64,000 bases of DNA from CAYQZD01 sp964421875 (GTDB taxonomy: Bacteria > Electryoneota > Tariuqbacteria > Tariuqbacterales > Tariuqbacteraceae). Made by a program: the position numbers and the translations under genes. Positions 45,771 to 53,932 of this stretch are shown piece after piece. Positions within the stretch are counted from its first letter, which is position 1. Each line of letters starts with the position of its first letter. The stretch covers positions 17,933 to 81,932 of the forward strand of contig CAYQZD010000002.1 in NCBI GenBank assembly GCA_964421875.1, written 5' to 3'. The notes beneath the pieces are model-generated. The model saw nothing but the letters and a program-made list of their open reading frames with translations, was not told where the DNA came from and did not search any database.

Positions 45771-46154
45771 CTAACTAATGCACAGAATCAGATAAATCAC
45801 CCCTCCCAGCACGAAGATAACGGTCAAAACCAGCGACCGCACTTTGGTAATCGGGAAAAAGATGATTTGCAGCACCGCCCGGAAAAACCAGAAAAGCGCG
45901 ATGAAGAACAGAAGCATTTTTCCCAGCCAGGTCGTCAATAATCCTTCCACCTGGATAAAGGAGAGGAATCCCATTATCAGGAAATAGTACATCAGGCAAA
46001 GATTCAGTATCTGCATCACCTGACGATTGATAAGCGATAAACTTCTGAGGTCAGCTTTCCACCGAAAAATCTTCCAGAAAAAGGCATGGAATATGAAAAA
46101 AGCCAGGTGATAAGCTCCCCCGATATAGATCAAAGTCCTGGCGTAATCCGCCAT
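45771..46154 (-). CDS. Small integral membrane protein of unknown function
   Basis: 127 residues with four predicted membrane helices (about 5-25, 45-68, 75-95 and 104-125). It is rich in Phe and Ile with few charges. No family is recognised. It ends at a family D/E repeat cluster. Confidence 0.7.
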   Translation of the reverse strand: MADYARTLIYIGGAYHLAFFIFHAFFWKIFRWKADLRSLSLINRQVMQILNLCLMYYFLIMGFLSFIQVEGLLTTWLGKMLLFFIALFWFFRAVLQIIFFPITKVRSLVLTVIFVLGGVIYLILCIS

Positions 46155-46202
46155 ACGCTCCTCCGTAGTTATACTTGTTTTGAATTAGCTTCGAACCGCC
46201 GC

Positions 46203-46868
46203 TCATTTAACTCCCACCGGAATAATATAATACGGCTCCTCCTTGATCCCCAAAGCTTTCTGCACCTTCTTCTCGTAAAAAGCCCCCATCGGAACCGCCC
46301 CCAGCCCCAACGCCGCCGCTTGCAATAGTAAATTCTGCGCCGCGTGCCCTACCTCGATAAGCACATACTGCTCCGCCCGCTCCCCATACTTTTTCGCCGT
46401 CCGGGAAACCACCCCGGTCACTACAAAAGCCGCCGCGCATTTATGAATTGCGCTCTGACCCAAAGCCGCTCCCGCTAAATCATCCAGCAGCTTACCCTCC
46501 TTTACCAGCTTGATTTTGTGACCCTTGGGGATATAGCGGTAAAGCCCAGGCGCCAAACCCTCCACCTGCTCCGCCACCGCGAAAAGCTCCAGCGGATAAA
46601 GCGCCCCCGCTGAAGGCGCTATCCGGTAAAAATCCTTCTTAGTCAATCCCTGCGCCGCCCAAAAAAGCTGAGAAAACTGCTGAAGCGTCAAAGCCTCTTC
46701 GCTGTAGCTCCGAACCGAACGACGCTGGCTTAAAGCCTCCTCCAGAGATACTTCACCCTTCGTAACCGGCGCAGGAAGCTTAAATGTGGATTTCTTCATC
46801 TCCTCCCCCAGGCAAATTGTTGAAACTGAGAATAAAACTATCCAGATAAAACCTTGAGCAAAACGCAT
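46203..46868 (-). CDS. Secreted SagB/nitroreductase-family oxidoreductase
   Basis: 221 residues. Sec signal in 1-21 (GFIWIVLFSVSTICLG), then a nitroreductase-like FMN fold: RRSVRSYSEEALTLQQFSQL, APSAGALYPLELF, VGHAAQNLLLQAAALGLGAVPMGAF. The SAGALYPLE segment is characteristic of SagB/ThcOx-type dehydrogenases. A signal peptide on this family is unusual; the fold normally acts in the cytosol. No cyclodehydratase or peptide precursor is nearby, so azoline formation is not indicated. Confidence 0.85.
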   Translation of the reverse strand: MRFAQGFIWIVLFSVSTICLGEEMKKSTFKLPAPVTKGEVSLEEALSQRRSVRSYSEEALTLQQFSQLFWAAQGLTKKDFYRIAPSAGALYPLELFAVAEQVEGLAPGLYRYIPKGHKIKLVKEGKLLDDLAGAALGQSAIHKCAAAFVVTGVVSRTAKKYGERAEQYVLIEVGHAAQNLLLQAAALGLGAVPMGAFYEKKVQKALGIKEEPYYIIPVGVK

Positions 46869-46889
46869 AATCTAATCCTCCTTTTAACT

Positions 46890-47090
46890 CGTTCCACGCT
46901 CCGGCGTGGGAATGCATAATGGATTGTCATTGCCAACGATTTGTAGGGTGGGTTTCAACTCACCACCATCTGTCATTGCCAACGAAGTGAAACAATCGGT
47001 AAATTATACCGCGTTATGTCAGGTCTTTAGCGCAGCGGAGACCTGACATTTTACCTCGTTCCCACGCTCCCGCGTGGGAATGCAGACGAG
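46890..47090. repeat. Palindromic repeat cluster (D, A-like, E, D)
   Basis: Family D near 46890-46918; an A-type stem GTAGGGTGGGTTTCAACTCACC without its two ends (46943-46969); family E hairpin at 47013-47050; then a family D copy. No gene between 46869 and 47155. Confidence 0.7.
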
Positions 47091-47155
47091 CGACCGATAG
47101 CGTTTTCATCCTAAGTTATGCGATGCAGCGAAAGAGACCCTCGAATGAGGATTTA

Positions 47156-47959
47156 TCAACCCAACGCCTCCAGTATCTTCCCCTGAATCTCCGGAGTCGC
47201 AGCCACTATATTACCCGTCTCCAGATAATCGGGCTCCCCCCCAAATCCGCTGACTATCCCCCCGGCTTCCCGGACAATCAAACTCCCCGCCGCCATATCC
47301 CAGGGCGAGAGCCCCTTTTCCCAAAAACCGTCCAGCGCCCCCGACGCCGTCCAGCATAAATCAAGCGCCGCCGCCCCCGCCCGACGAATCCCGCTGACCG
47401 CGTGAAACAGCCGCGAAAATAACTCCAGAAAGTCCCCCAGATAATCCTTCTCCCGAAAAGGAAATCCCGTTGCTAATAGGCAGTCGCTGAATTCCACGCG
47501 ATGGCTGACGCTGATACTCTCCCCGTTGCGAAACGCTCCCAAACCCCGCCCCGCATAGGATAGCTCCCCCGACACAGGATTCAGCACCGCCCCCGCCTCA
47601 ATCTCACCGAAACCCTCCACCCCGGAAGCCATCCGCTCCACCGCCACCGAAACCGCGAAAACCGGAAAGCTGTGAATGAAATTCGTCGTCCCGTCCAAAG
47701 GGTCGATTATCCAGCGGTAATCCTCCCCGGAAATCCCTCCGCCCCGCTCCTCTGCTAATATCCCGTGACTCGGGAAACGCTCCAATACATAGCTGACAAT
47801 CGCCCTCTGAGACTCCAAATCCACTTCGGTCACATAGTCCTTTTCCGATTTATGCTCAACCTTGCCAATTCCGCCCTTCCTGTAATGCCGGAGTAAAACC
47901 TCCCCTCCAACCAGAGCCGCCCCCTTAGCCGTCTCCAATAACGCACTGACTTCAATCAT
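47156..47959 (-). CDS. suhB: Inositol monophosphatase family protein
   Basis: 267 residues. Metal-binding residues Glu70 (LAEERGG), Asp86 and Asp89 (IIDPLDGTTNFIHSFP) and the second Asp in SPWDMAAGSLIVREAGG are present. It hydrolyses inositol phosphates or related sugar phosphates; exact substrate cannot be read. Stands alone. Confidence 0.93.
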   Translation of the reverse strand: MIEVSALLETAKGAALVGGEVLLRHYRKGGIGKVEHKSEKDYVTEVDLESQRAIVSYVLERFPSHGILAEERGGGISGEDYRWIIDPLDGTTNFIHSFPVFAVSVAVERMASGVEGFGEIEAGAVLNPVSGELSYAGRGLGAFRNGESISVSHRVEFSDCLLATGFPFREKDYLGDFLELFSRLFHAVSGIRRAGAAALDLCWTASGALDGFWEKGLSPWDMAAGSLIVREAGGIVSGFGGEPDYLETGNIVAATPEIQGKILEALG

Positions 47960-47992
47960 ATAATATAATCATTATGTAAATATTGACCTGTT

Positions 47993-48372
47993 GTGCTGCA
48001 GACTGTTCGAGAATGCCCCGAATCTGTCATTCCCGCGCAGGCGGGAATCCGGAGCGTGGGCTGCAAGCGAGGACTTGATAATGTGCCCGCCGGGTCCCCG
48101 CACCCGGCGGTATGAGATTCAGCTCTGCAATATGCGTTATGTTATGCCTTTAGCGCTGCGGATACTACCGTGCTGTCGAGTCTCCGCACTCGACAGCTAA
48201 CCATTGAAAAACCTCGTGCCGCAGACTCCCCGCAATTTGTCCGAGAATGCCCCGAATCTGTCATTCCCGCGGCCAGTGCGCCGTACGGCGTAAAACGGGA
48301 ACCCGGAGAGCGGCGCGGTCTTCGAGCGCGGACTTGTTACTTAACACTTGATACTTGTTACTTGTAACTTTT
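47993..48372. repeat. Repeat block: direct duplication, hairpins and heptamer array
   Basis: Two partial direct copies share CGAGAATGCCCCGAATCTG then TCATTCCCGCG (about 47993-48077 and 48214-48336). Hairpin 48087-48110 (CCGCCGGG/CCCGGCGG) and hairpin 48172-48197 (GCTGTCGAG/CTCGACAGC) keep loops TCCCCGCA and TCTCCGCA. A heptamer array (ACTTGTT, ACTTAAC, ACTTGAT, ACTTGTT, ACTTGTA) spans 48332-48372 and overlaps the stop of the neighbouring gene. No gene in 47960-48357. Confidence 0.7.
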
Positions 48373-49542
48373 TTGCTTCCGAACCATCCTGTAAATAATC
48401 CATCCCAATACTATCACCAGAATCACAGCCGCGCCGCCAATCCTAAATGGACGGTAAATCGTGGAAATCGCAGCCAAAGTCACAGTTGAATCCGCCAAAG
48501 TCTCCCCGTTGAATTCCCAAACCAGCCATCGCCTCACTTCCCCTGTGCCGGTGCTGTCAACAACCATTGAATCGGCATTGGAACTGCGAATCACACCCGG
48601 AAGCGATACTTCAACCTTAAAACCGTCGTCGCCCAGGTCCTTGGTTATATCGTACTCCCGAGCCAGCATCCGACCCACACTGCGCATATCCAGAAAGAAA
48701 GTGGTGTCACCCAGAAAATTCAACTGCTCCTCGATTATACCGTAACCGCTGTCCTGAACCGTGTTCCAAAGGTCGCAAACATCCTCTGCCTCCTCCACCC
48801 GGACATTGTCCATCGCTATGTGTAAAAATTCCACCAAAGCGGCTTCGGCGGAAGACAGCGTCTCCACTGATATTTCAATCTCAGGGTGCATCTCCAGAGA
48901 TTTACGCACCGAACTGAGGAAACGGGATTGGAAGACTTGGATTCCCCAGCGGACGTAGCCGTCGCGGAATTCCCCCTCAAGCCTCTCTTTGGTGGAATCG
49001 TCCAGGGATTCGGCTTCTTCCAACGCCCGGACTTCCTCCGGAATATAATCGAAGGGATCGCCGTAAAGCTCAGCCTTACGCCGGCTCTCAAATCGAAAAT
49101 CGAGAATGTAATTCACCATAAAAAACAGCTCCTGACGCTGAGCCTTTAAAGGATGGCGCAGGTCGAGCTGGGCGTAATCCACATAATCGACTCCGAAACT
49201 TTCCGGAAGAGGGCGCCGCTTGCTCGGACGGAAATGACGCCAAGCCCGGTAAAAGTAGCTGGTGTCGGGGCTGTCGCCGGAAGTGTCGATGTCAGTACCC
49301 TCCTCAACCTCCCACATTACCGTGTCGGGCAGAGAATTCAGCCCGTCGTAAAGGTCGGCGCTGTCGCCGCTGGCAGTGTATTCGTAACTGACTCTTCCAT
49401 CCTCAAGCGCCGTGATTTTATACTCGTGCATCAAACAGGAATTGAGCAGTAATAAGCAGACCGAAAGAAAAACCACCATCTTGACAGCCAGTGGAAATGA
49501 AAACCGACTGAGCCCGAAAAATGAGTCCTCTGAAACTCTCAC
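48358..49542 (-). CDS. Probable lipoprotein with C-terminal membrane helix, unknown function
   Basis: 394 residues from GTG at 49542, fixed by a GGAGG ribosome site at the end of the glcD-like gene (4-nt gap). A lipobox-like LLNSC at about residues 32-36 ends a hydrophobic stretch. The middle is soluble, with regular hydrophilic alpha-beta character. Residues about 368-388 form a membrane helix (AAVILVIVLGWIIYRMV) followed by a basic tail. A lipid anchor and a C-terminal helix in one chain is odd. No family recognised. Third gene of the FmdB-GlcD operon. Confidence 0.7.
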   Translation of the reverse strand: MRVSEDSFFGLSRFSFPLAVKMVVFLSVCLLLLNSCLMHEYKITALEDGRVSYEYTASGDSADLYDGLNSLPDTVMWEVEEGTDIDTSGDSPDTSYFYRAWRHFRPSKRRPLPESFGVDYVDYAQLDLRHPLKAQRQELFFMVNYILDFRFESRRKAELYGDPFDYIPEEVRALEEAESLDDSTKERLEGEFRDGYVRWGIQVFQSRFLSSVRKSLEMHPEIEISVETLSSAEAALVEFLHIAMDNVRVEEAEDVCDLWNTVQDSGYGIIEEQLNFLGDTTFFLDMRSVGRMLAREYDITKDLGDDGFKVEVSLPGVIRSSNADSMVVDSTGTGEVRRWLVWEFNGETLADSTVTLAAISTIYRPFRIGGAAVILVIVLGWIIYRMVRKQKSYK

Positions 49543-49546
49543 TGGA

Positions 49547-50935
49547 TTATCCCTCCTCAGGAAAGATTTTTCCCGGATTGAGAAGATTCTTAGGGTCGAA
49601 AACAGACTTAATCCTCCGCTGAAATGCGATGCTTTCGGCCGAAAGCTGAAGTGGGAGATACTTACGCTTCGCCAAACCTATGCCATGCTCACCGGAAATC
49701 GTGCCCTCCAAACGCACAACCTCCTTTAAAACACGTTCCACTCCCCCAAGCGCACGAGCCTCCTGAACCGGGTCGTTACGGTCGAAAATGAAATTGACAT
49801 GAAGATTGCCGTCCCCGGAATGTCCGTAAACCGGCATCGTCACCCCGATTTCCTCGGAAAGTTCCTCGGCGAAAGCCACCAAATCCGCGATCCTGCCTCG
49901 AGGAACCGACACATCCTCGTTGATTTTGCCGCTCGCCAGCCGGGTAAGCGAAGGAGAGATTGAACGCCGCAGCTTCCACAGGTTCTCCCGTTCCGCCTCC
50001 GCTTCACCGATCTTTACCCGCATCGCTCCGAAATCACGGCATAATTCCTCAGTCCTCTCCCCCAGAATCCGGTTCAAATCATCGGATTCGTCATATTCTA
50101 TCAACAGCGCTGCGTTAGTTGCTTCGGACACATCAAGTTCAACATAACTGGTGATTGCCTGAAGTGTAGTCCGGTCGATGAACTCCATTATCGAAGGAGT
50201 GTGCCCTGAATTCAATATCGCCGTCACCGCTTTCGCTGCATCGACCGCCGCGCCGAACTCCACCAGCAGAGTCAAATGAGAAAGCGGCGCTTGAATCAAC
50301 CTCAGCGCCGCCTTGACTATGATACCTAAAGTCCCTTCGCTACCGCACATTAAAGGAGTCAAATCCAAAGGAGAACGGTAATCGTCCAGCCAGCCAGCGC
50401 GCTGCGCTTCACCCTCCATACTTACGAATTCAATCCCTAAAACATAATCCGAGGTCACCCCGTATTTTAGACAGTGTAAACCGCCGGCGTTTTCAGCAAT
50501 ATTCCCCCCGATGGTGCAGACCTTATAACTCGATGGATCCGGCGGGTAAAAAAGCCCCAGCTTCGCTGTCTCGTCCTGTAATTTAGAGGTAATCACTCCG
50601 GGCTCAACTACAGCTACCCGTCGCTCCCCGTCGATTGATAATATCCGCTTCATCCGCTCGAAGGAAAGCGCAATACCCCCCCGCTGAGGAACCGCTCCAC
50701 CGGACATACCAGTCCCCGCGCCCCGAACCGCAATCGGTATCCCAAACTTCGAAGCGGTCTTAACTGTATGGGATACATCGGCAGCGTCCGCTGCGAATAC
50801 AACCGCCATCGGAAGACCGCGCTCCCGCCAGACATCTGCAGCGTAAACTATAGCCGCTTCCGGGGAACATTCCACCTTTCCTTCGCCTAATTTACGCTTT
50901 AATTCCTTTATCACCGGGTTCTTGGGTGAAGCCAT
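49547..50935 (-). CDS. glcD: FAD-linked oxidase, GlcD/D-lactate dehydrogenase-like
   Basis: 462 residues. PCMH-type FAD-binding domain (PIAVRGAGTGMSGGAV, DPSSYKVCTIGGNIAENAGG), and the C-terminal substrate domain with YGHSGDGNLHVNF and SGEHGIGLAKRKYL. Family members oxidise D-2-hydroxy acids such as glycolate or D-lactate. The iron-sulfur partners GlcE/GlcF are not adjacent, so D-lactate or another 2-hydroxy acid is open. Lies 7 nt from the FmdB gene. Confidence 0.92.
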   Translation of the reverse strand: MASPKNPVIKELKRKLGEGKVECSPEAAIVYAADVWRERGLPMAVVFAADAADVSHTVKTASKFGIPIAVRGAGTGMSGGAVPQRGGIALSFERMKRILSIDGERRVAVVEPGVITSKLQDETAKLGLFYPPDPSSYKVCTIGGNIAENAGGLHCLKYGVTSDYVLGIEFVSMEGEAQRAGWLDDYRSPLDLTPLMCGSEGTLGIIVKAALRLIQAPLSHLTLLVEFGAAVDAAKAVTAILNSGHTPSIMEFIDRTTLQAITSYVELDVSEATNAALLIEYDESDDLNRILGERTEELCRDFGAMRVKIGEAEAERENLWKLRRSISPSLTRLASGKINEDVSVPRGRIADLVAFAEELSEEIGVTMPVYGHSGDGNLHVNFIFDRNDPVQEARALGGVERVLKEVVRLEGTISGEHGIGLAKRKYLPLQLSAESIAFQRRIKSVFDPKNLLNPGKIFPEEG

Positions 50936-50942
50936 CAGGGCC

Positions 50943-51212
50943 CTATTTCTCGCTGGATGTGTCGGATTTTACTGTTTTCTGCGGCACGGTTTCGGTGGGT
51001 TTGTAGTGTTTCCGGCCGTTGCCGTCCGATTTACGCTTATAATCCGTCTCGTAGAAACCGCTGCCCTTGAAAATCAATCCCGCGCCCCCGGAAATCAATC
51101 GTTCAACCCGCCCTTTGCAGCGGGGGCATATCTTTATCGGTTCCGATAGAATACTCTGGAAAGCCTCGAACTGATAATGGCATCTGCTGCACCTGTACTC
51201 GTATGTCGGCAT
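50943..51212 (-). CDS. FmdB-type zinc ribbon protein (second copy)
   Basis: 89 residues: MPTYEYRCSRCHYQFEAFQS and CPRCKGRVERLISGGAG, the FmdB ribbon with a SGGAG-GLIFKGSGFYETDYK extension. Distinct from the 38858 copy, which has extra Cys at its tail. It heads the FmdB-GlcD-lipoprotein operon. Confidence 0.9.
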   Translation of the reverse strand: MPTYEYRCSRCHYQFEAFQSILSEPIKICPRCKGRVERLISGGAGLIFKGSGFYETDYKRKSDGNGRKHYKPTETVPQKTVKSDTSSEK

Positions 51213-51281
51213 CGTTGTGTCTTATGTTATTGTTATTGTTGTAGGTATTAAGAAATATCAGTGATTACACATATCTGAGAA

Positions 51282-51592
51282 AAGTCTGCAAGTTTGCAGG
51301 TCAACACGTTTTCGTGCCCGCCGGGTCCCCGCACCCGGCGGCATTGAACGGCGGATTTCTCGTTCCCACGCTCCCGCGTGGGAATACAGACATATCTGCT
51401 GTCGACTCTCCGTAGTCTAAAGCATATTCAGTATTAATAATAACTTAAATAAACGTTTTCGTAGGGTGGGTTCTTAACCCACCAATTTACAAGTCATTCC
51501 GGCGCAGCCGGAATCCTTCTTCCAGCTTTTACTCGGAATCCTCCTTCTGTTTCCCCCCTTTTTAAAAGGCGGGCAGGGGAGATTATAGCGGC
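51282..51592. repeat. Repeat cluster upstream of the FmdB operon
   Basis: Octamer array 51282-51305; hairpin 51318-51341 (CCGCCGGG/CCCGGCGG, loop TCCCCGCA); family D about 51361-51388; a decayed GCTGTCGAC hairpin about 51399-51422; family A 51461-51522; and a C/G-run palindrome about 51550-51590. 51213-51782 has no gene. Confidence 0.7.
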
Positions 51593-51672
51593 TTTAAACG
51601 CTATTACCGCAAAATCGCCCGGGCCTTCAAGTATAAGCCCCTAAGTATAAATCGACTTTTTTCACCAAAAAC

Positions 51673-51701
51673 TTGACAAATGTGCAGCAATTTTGCATAT
51701 T
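51673..51701 (+). promoter_or_regulatory. Orphan sigma-70-type promoter facing the pckA 3' end
   Basis: TTGACA at 51673-51678, a 17-nt spacer and CATATT at 51696-51701. No plus-strand gene follows, so it may drive an antisense or small RNA, or be chance. Confidence 0.35.
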
Positions 51702-51719
51702 ACCTGAGAGGGGGCTTTT

Positions 51720-51746
51720 AAAAACCGGGGGAGCGGCGGTCCCGGG
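51720..51746 (-). terminator. Probable terminator of the PEP carboxykinase gene
   Basis: On the minus strand, CCGGG and CCCGG pair around an 11-nt loop and are followed by TTTTT. It starts about 37 nt past the stop. The stem is short (5 bp plus a bulge). Confidence 0.4.
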
Positions 51747-51782
51747 TTAATCACCCCGCCCCCATCATTTCTATCGGAATAA

Positions 51783-53651
51783 TCACTTAAACCGCGAACT
51801 AACCATCCGCGGAGGTCTCAGCTTCATTTTGTCAGGGATGGTGATTTCGAATTCCGCCGGCCACTCGTCCAAATCCTTCTTGGATTCCTTATCTTCCATA
51901 GCTTCGGATGGAATGTCGGCCGGGACCGAGACCCGGTCCTTCCGTTTGGGAGCGATTTTGAAGGAATCCTCCGCCCAGCGCTTGATTTCCGGGTTCAACC
52001 CCTCGGAATTTATCTCCTCCGTGAATTTACGACGGCCCTCGACCAGATCCTGAATGTAATGGTCGATTTGCTCCTGGCTGTAAAGGTTCTTCGCTTCGTA
52101 TTGGTCCAGATTGAAATCCTCGCACTTAACCGGGTATTCCGTGCCCACTACCCCCATCGCGTATTCGTTGGAACGGCGCAAATCCCCCCGTTGCAGCGCC
52201 GCCATCAGGTTGATGGGGACCCGCTGCACCTTGCGAATCAGATTCTTCCGACCGTCCTTGACCTCGATGATTTCACCTACGCCGCCAGTGTTGTACTGGA
52301 AGAAGTGAACCTTCCCCGGATATTTCTCCAGCATATTGAACACGATGTTGCGGAATCGATTGACCTTACGCGCCCGCGAACCGATGATGAAATCGTCGGT
52401 CCCTACAATCCGCACCGAATCCCCCGCTTTCTCCGGGCGGGTGGCGAAACTGTGAGTCGATTCCCCCCACAGATACGCCAGCACCCCTTGCTCCGGGGTC
52501 AAACGCTGCGCGAAGGGCATAATCGTATTCCGGCGCGTAATGAAGGCGAAAACCACCCCGTCCAACTCGTCCAGATTGGGCATATTGATGGAGTTAGCCA
52601 TAATGCCCACCATTCTCCCTTCGCTCTTCACCTTCAGCTTGTCCGGATGTATCACCGCCCGGCCGTTGGCGCAAAGGTTCTCGTCCAGGAAGTCGGGCTG
52701 TCCTTGAGCGTCTATCATCACATTCTCGTAGAGGGCGCTCTTGTCGATGAGCGCGTTGTACATCGCCTCCTGAAGGTATTTATCCACGTCCGTCTTCACG
52801 AAAAAGCCCACCTCCGAACCGTAGGAGCTGCCGTCCGGCCGCAGGAATACGATGTCATCCTGCAGCGCACGCGTTTCCTCCTTTTTCCGCCCCTCCAATC
52901 CGAGTTGATGGCAGGACCAGGTCGATTTGCCGGTGGCGGTCAGCCCGAACATAAAAACGCCGTAGGTCTTGAGTTTATTATCCTTAGCGTCCTTGACCCG
53001 GACAATTTTGGTTCCGGCGTGGAGTCCCAGCATACCGTGTTCATCGGCGTACCACATCGCCTGCCGCAGAAATCCCTTTTTATCCTCCCCCATATAGTCT
53101 GAACCCAGACAGACATTCAGGTTATGCTCCGGCAGTGCCAGCACCTGCTGGCGAATGGAATGCTCCTCCGGGATGTGAATCATAATGAATTCCGGTCCCG
53201 GCTTCCGCTTATCCACCTCCGCCATGGTGTTTCCCCACATATACGCAAGGCGGTAATTTTTGGGGTCGGCGATGGATATATAGAGTTCGCACACCGGATT
53301 ATACTCATCGTTGTTCCCCATCCGGCGCCGAATCTTCACAAAGGGCAGAGTCCTCATTAAGTGCAGGACTTTGTGCAACTCTTCTTCGTGGTTGGTCAAT
53401 ATAATTCTATGTAAATCAGTCAATTGCGGCAGCCTGACCGAGGGCGAACCGAGGTAAACCGTTTTCGCCCCCAAACGACTGGAAACCGCGCTCCGCCATC
53501 CATAGGAGCCGAATACCGACCGTTTGCCGGTTTTTTGCGCGAGGGGGCGGATTTCGTTTAGTCGCATCTCACGGATGTTCTTGCCGTTCAGACAGCTTTG
53601 CAGATTCTCGTAGAACTGGTCATAAGACCTGGTATTGTAATAATCAGACAA
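51783..53651 (-). CDS. pckA: Divergent ATP-type phosphoenolpyruvate carboxykinase
   Basis: 622 residues from TTG at 53651 (GGAGG 9 nt upstream). P-loop GLTATGKST (236-244) replaces the family GLSGTGKTT. Downstream ALQDDIVFLRPDG keeps the kinase-2 double Asp (GDDEH in the classical enzyme). MLGLHAG stands where PckA has the metal-site MHCSAN segment. ATP-type enzymes are about 530-540 residues; this one has an extra N-terminal part and a C-terminal about 80-residue tail. Expected reaction: oxaloacetate + ATP to PEP + CO2. Identity is fair, activity unproven. Confidence 0.8.
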   Translation of the reverse strand: MSDYYNTRSYDQFYENLQSCLNGKNIREMRLNEIRPLAQKTGKRSVFGSYGWRSAVSSRLGAKTVYLGSPSVRLPQLTDLHRIILTNHEEELHKVLHLMRTLPFVKIRRRMGNNDEYNPVCELYISIADPKNYRLAYMWGNTMAEVDKRKPGPEFIMIHIPEEHSIRQQVLALPEHNLNVCLGSDYMGEDKKGFLRQAMWYADEHGMLGLHAGTKIVRVKDAKDNKLKTYGVFMFGLTATGKSTWSCHQLGLEGRKKEETRALQDDIVFLRPDGSSYGSEVGFFVKTDVDKYLQEAMYNALIDKSALYENVMIDAQGQPDFLDENLCANGRAVIHPDKLKVKSEGRMVGIMANSINMPNLDELDGVVFAFITRRNTIMPFAQRLTPEQGVLAYLWGESTHSFATRPEKAGDSVRIVGTDDFIIGSRARKVNRFRNIVFNMLEKYPGKVHFFQYNTGGVGEIIEVKDGRKNLIRKVQRVPINLMAALQRGDLRRSNEYAMGVVGTEYPVKCEDFNLDQYEAKNLYSQEQIDHYIQDLVEGRRKFTEEINSEGLNPEIKRWAEDSFKIAPKRKDRVSVPADIPSEAMEDKESKKDLDEWPAEFEITIPDKMKLRPPRMVSSRFK

Positions 53652-53738
53652 CTGTGAAGTCCTCCGAATGTTAATCGTTGATAATCTATAACAAAAGCGG
53701 CTTTAATGCATGAGTAACACTTTGTCGTTTGAAGCGCA

Positions 53739-53812
53739 AACGTCATCAGCCGTACGGCTGATCCTTCTTTTTCGGAGGGATTCCGGCTGCGCCGGAATGA
53801 CGATATGGTGCG
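53739..53812. repeat. Palindromic repeat upstream of pckA
   Basis: A double palindrome: CATCAGCCGTACGGCTGATC, then ATTCCGGCTGCGCCGGAATG. The second half is the inverted form of the CCGGCGCAGCCGG core in family A. Confidence 0.65.
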
Positions 53813-53900
53813 CGATGCTTTTAGGAATACGGACTAACTCCGGGAATATAGTTCCATAATTTAATTTTTATAAATCAAAGCCCGCCTTATAATGCTATCC

Positions 53901-53932
53901 TTGACCTGTTGACTTGCAGGCCTGCCGACTCT
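53901..53932. repeat. Degenerate octamer array at the C1 peptidase stop
   Basis: Four 8-bp units (TTGACCTG, TTGACTTG, CAGGCCTG, CCGACTCT) that run into the stop codon at 53931-53933. Confidence 0.6.

Noticed and set aside
46203..46868. Azoline-peptide (RiPP) cluster because of the SagB-like gene
   Set aside because: No cyclodehydratase, docking protein or precursor peptide is nearby, and the enzyme has a signal peptide.
48332..48372. CRISPR-like array
   Set aside because: The 7-8-bp units are contiguous with no spacers, and no cas genes are present.
51708..51782. SRP (4.5S) or 6S RNA behind the orphan promoter
   Set aside because: The conserved SRP loop and 6S bubble are not present; the G/C stems fit a pckA terminator better.
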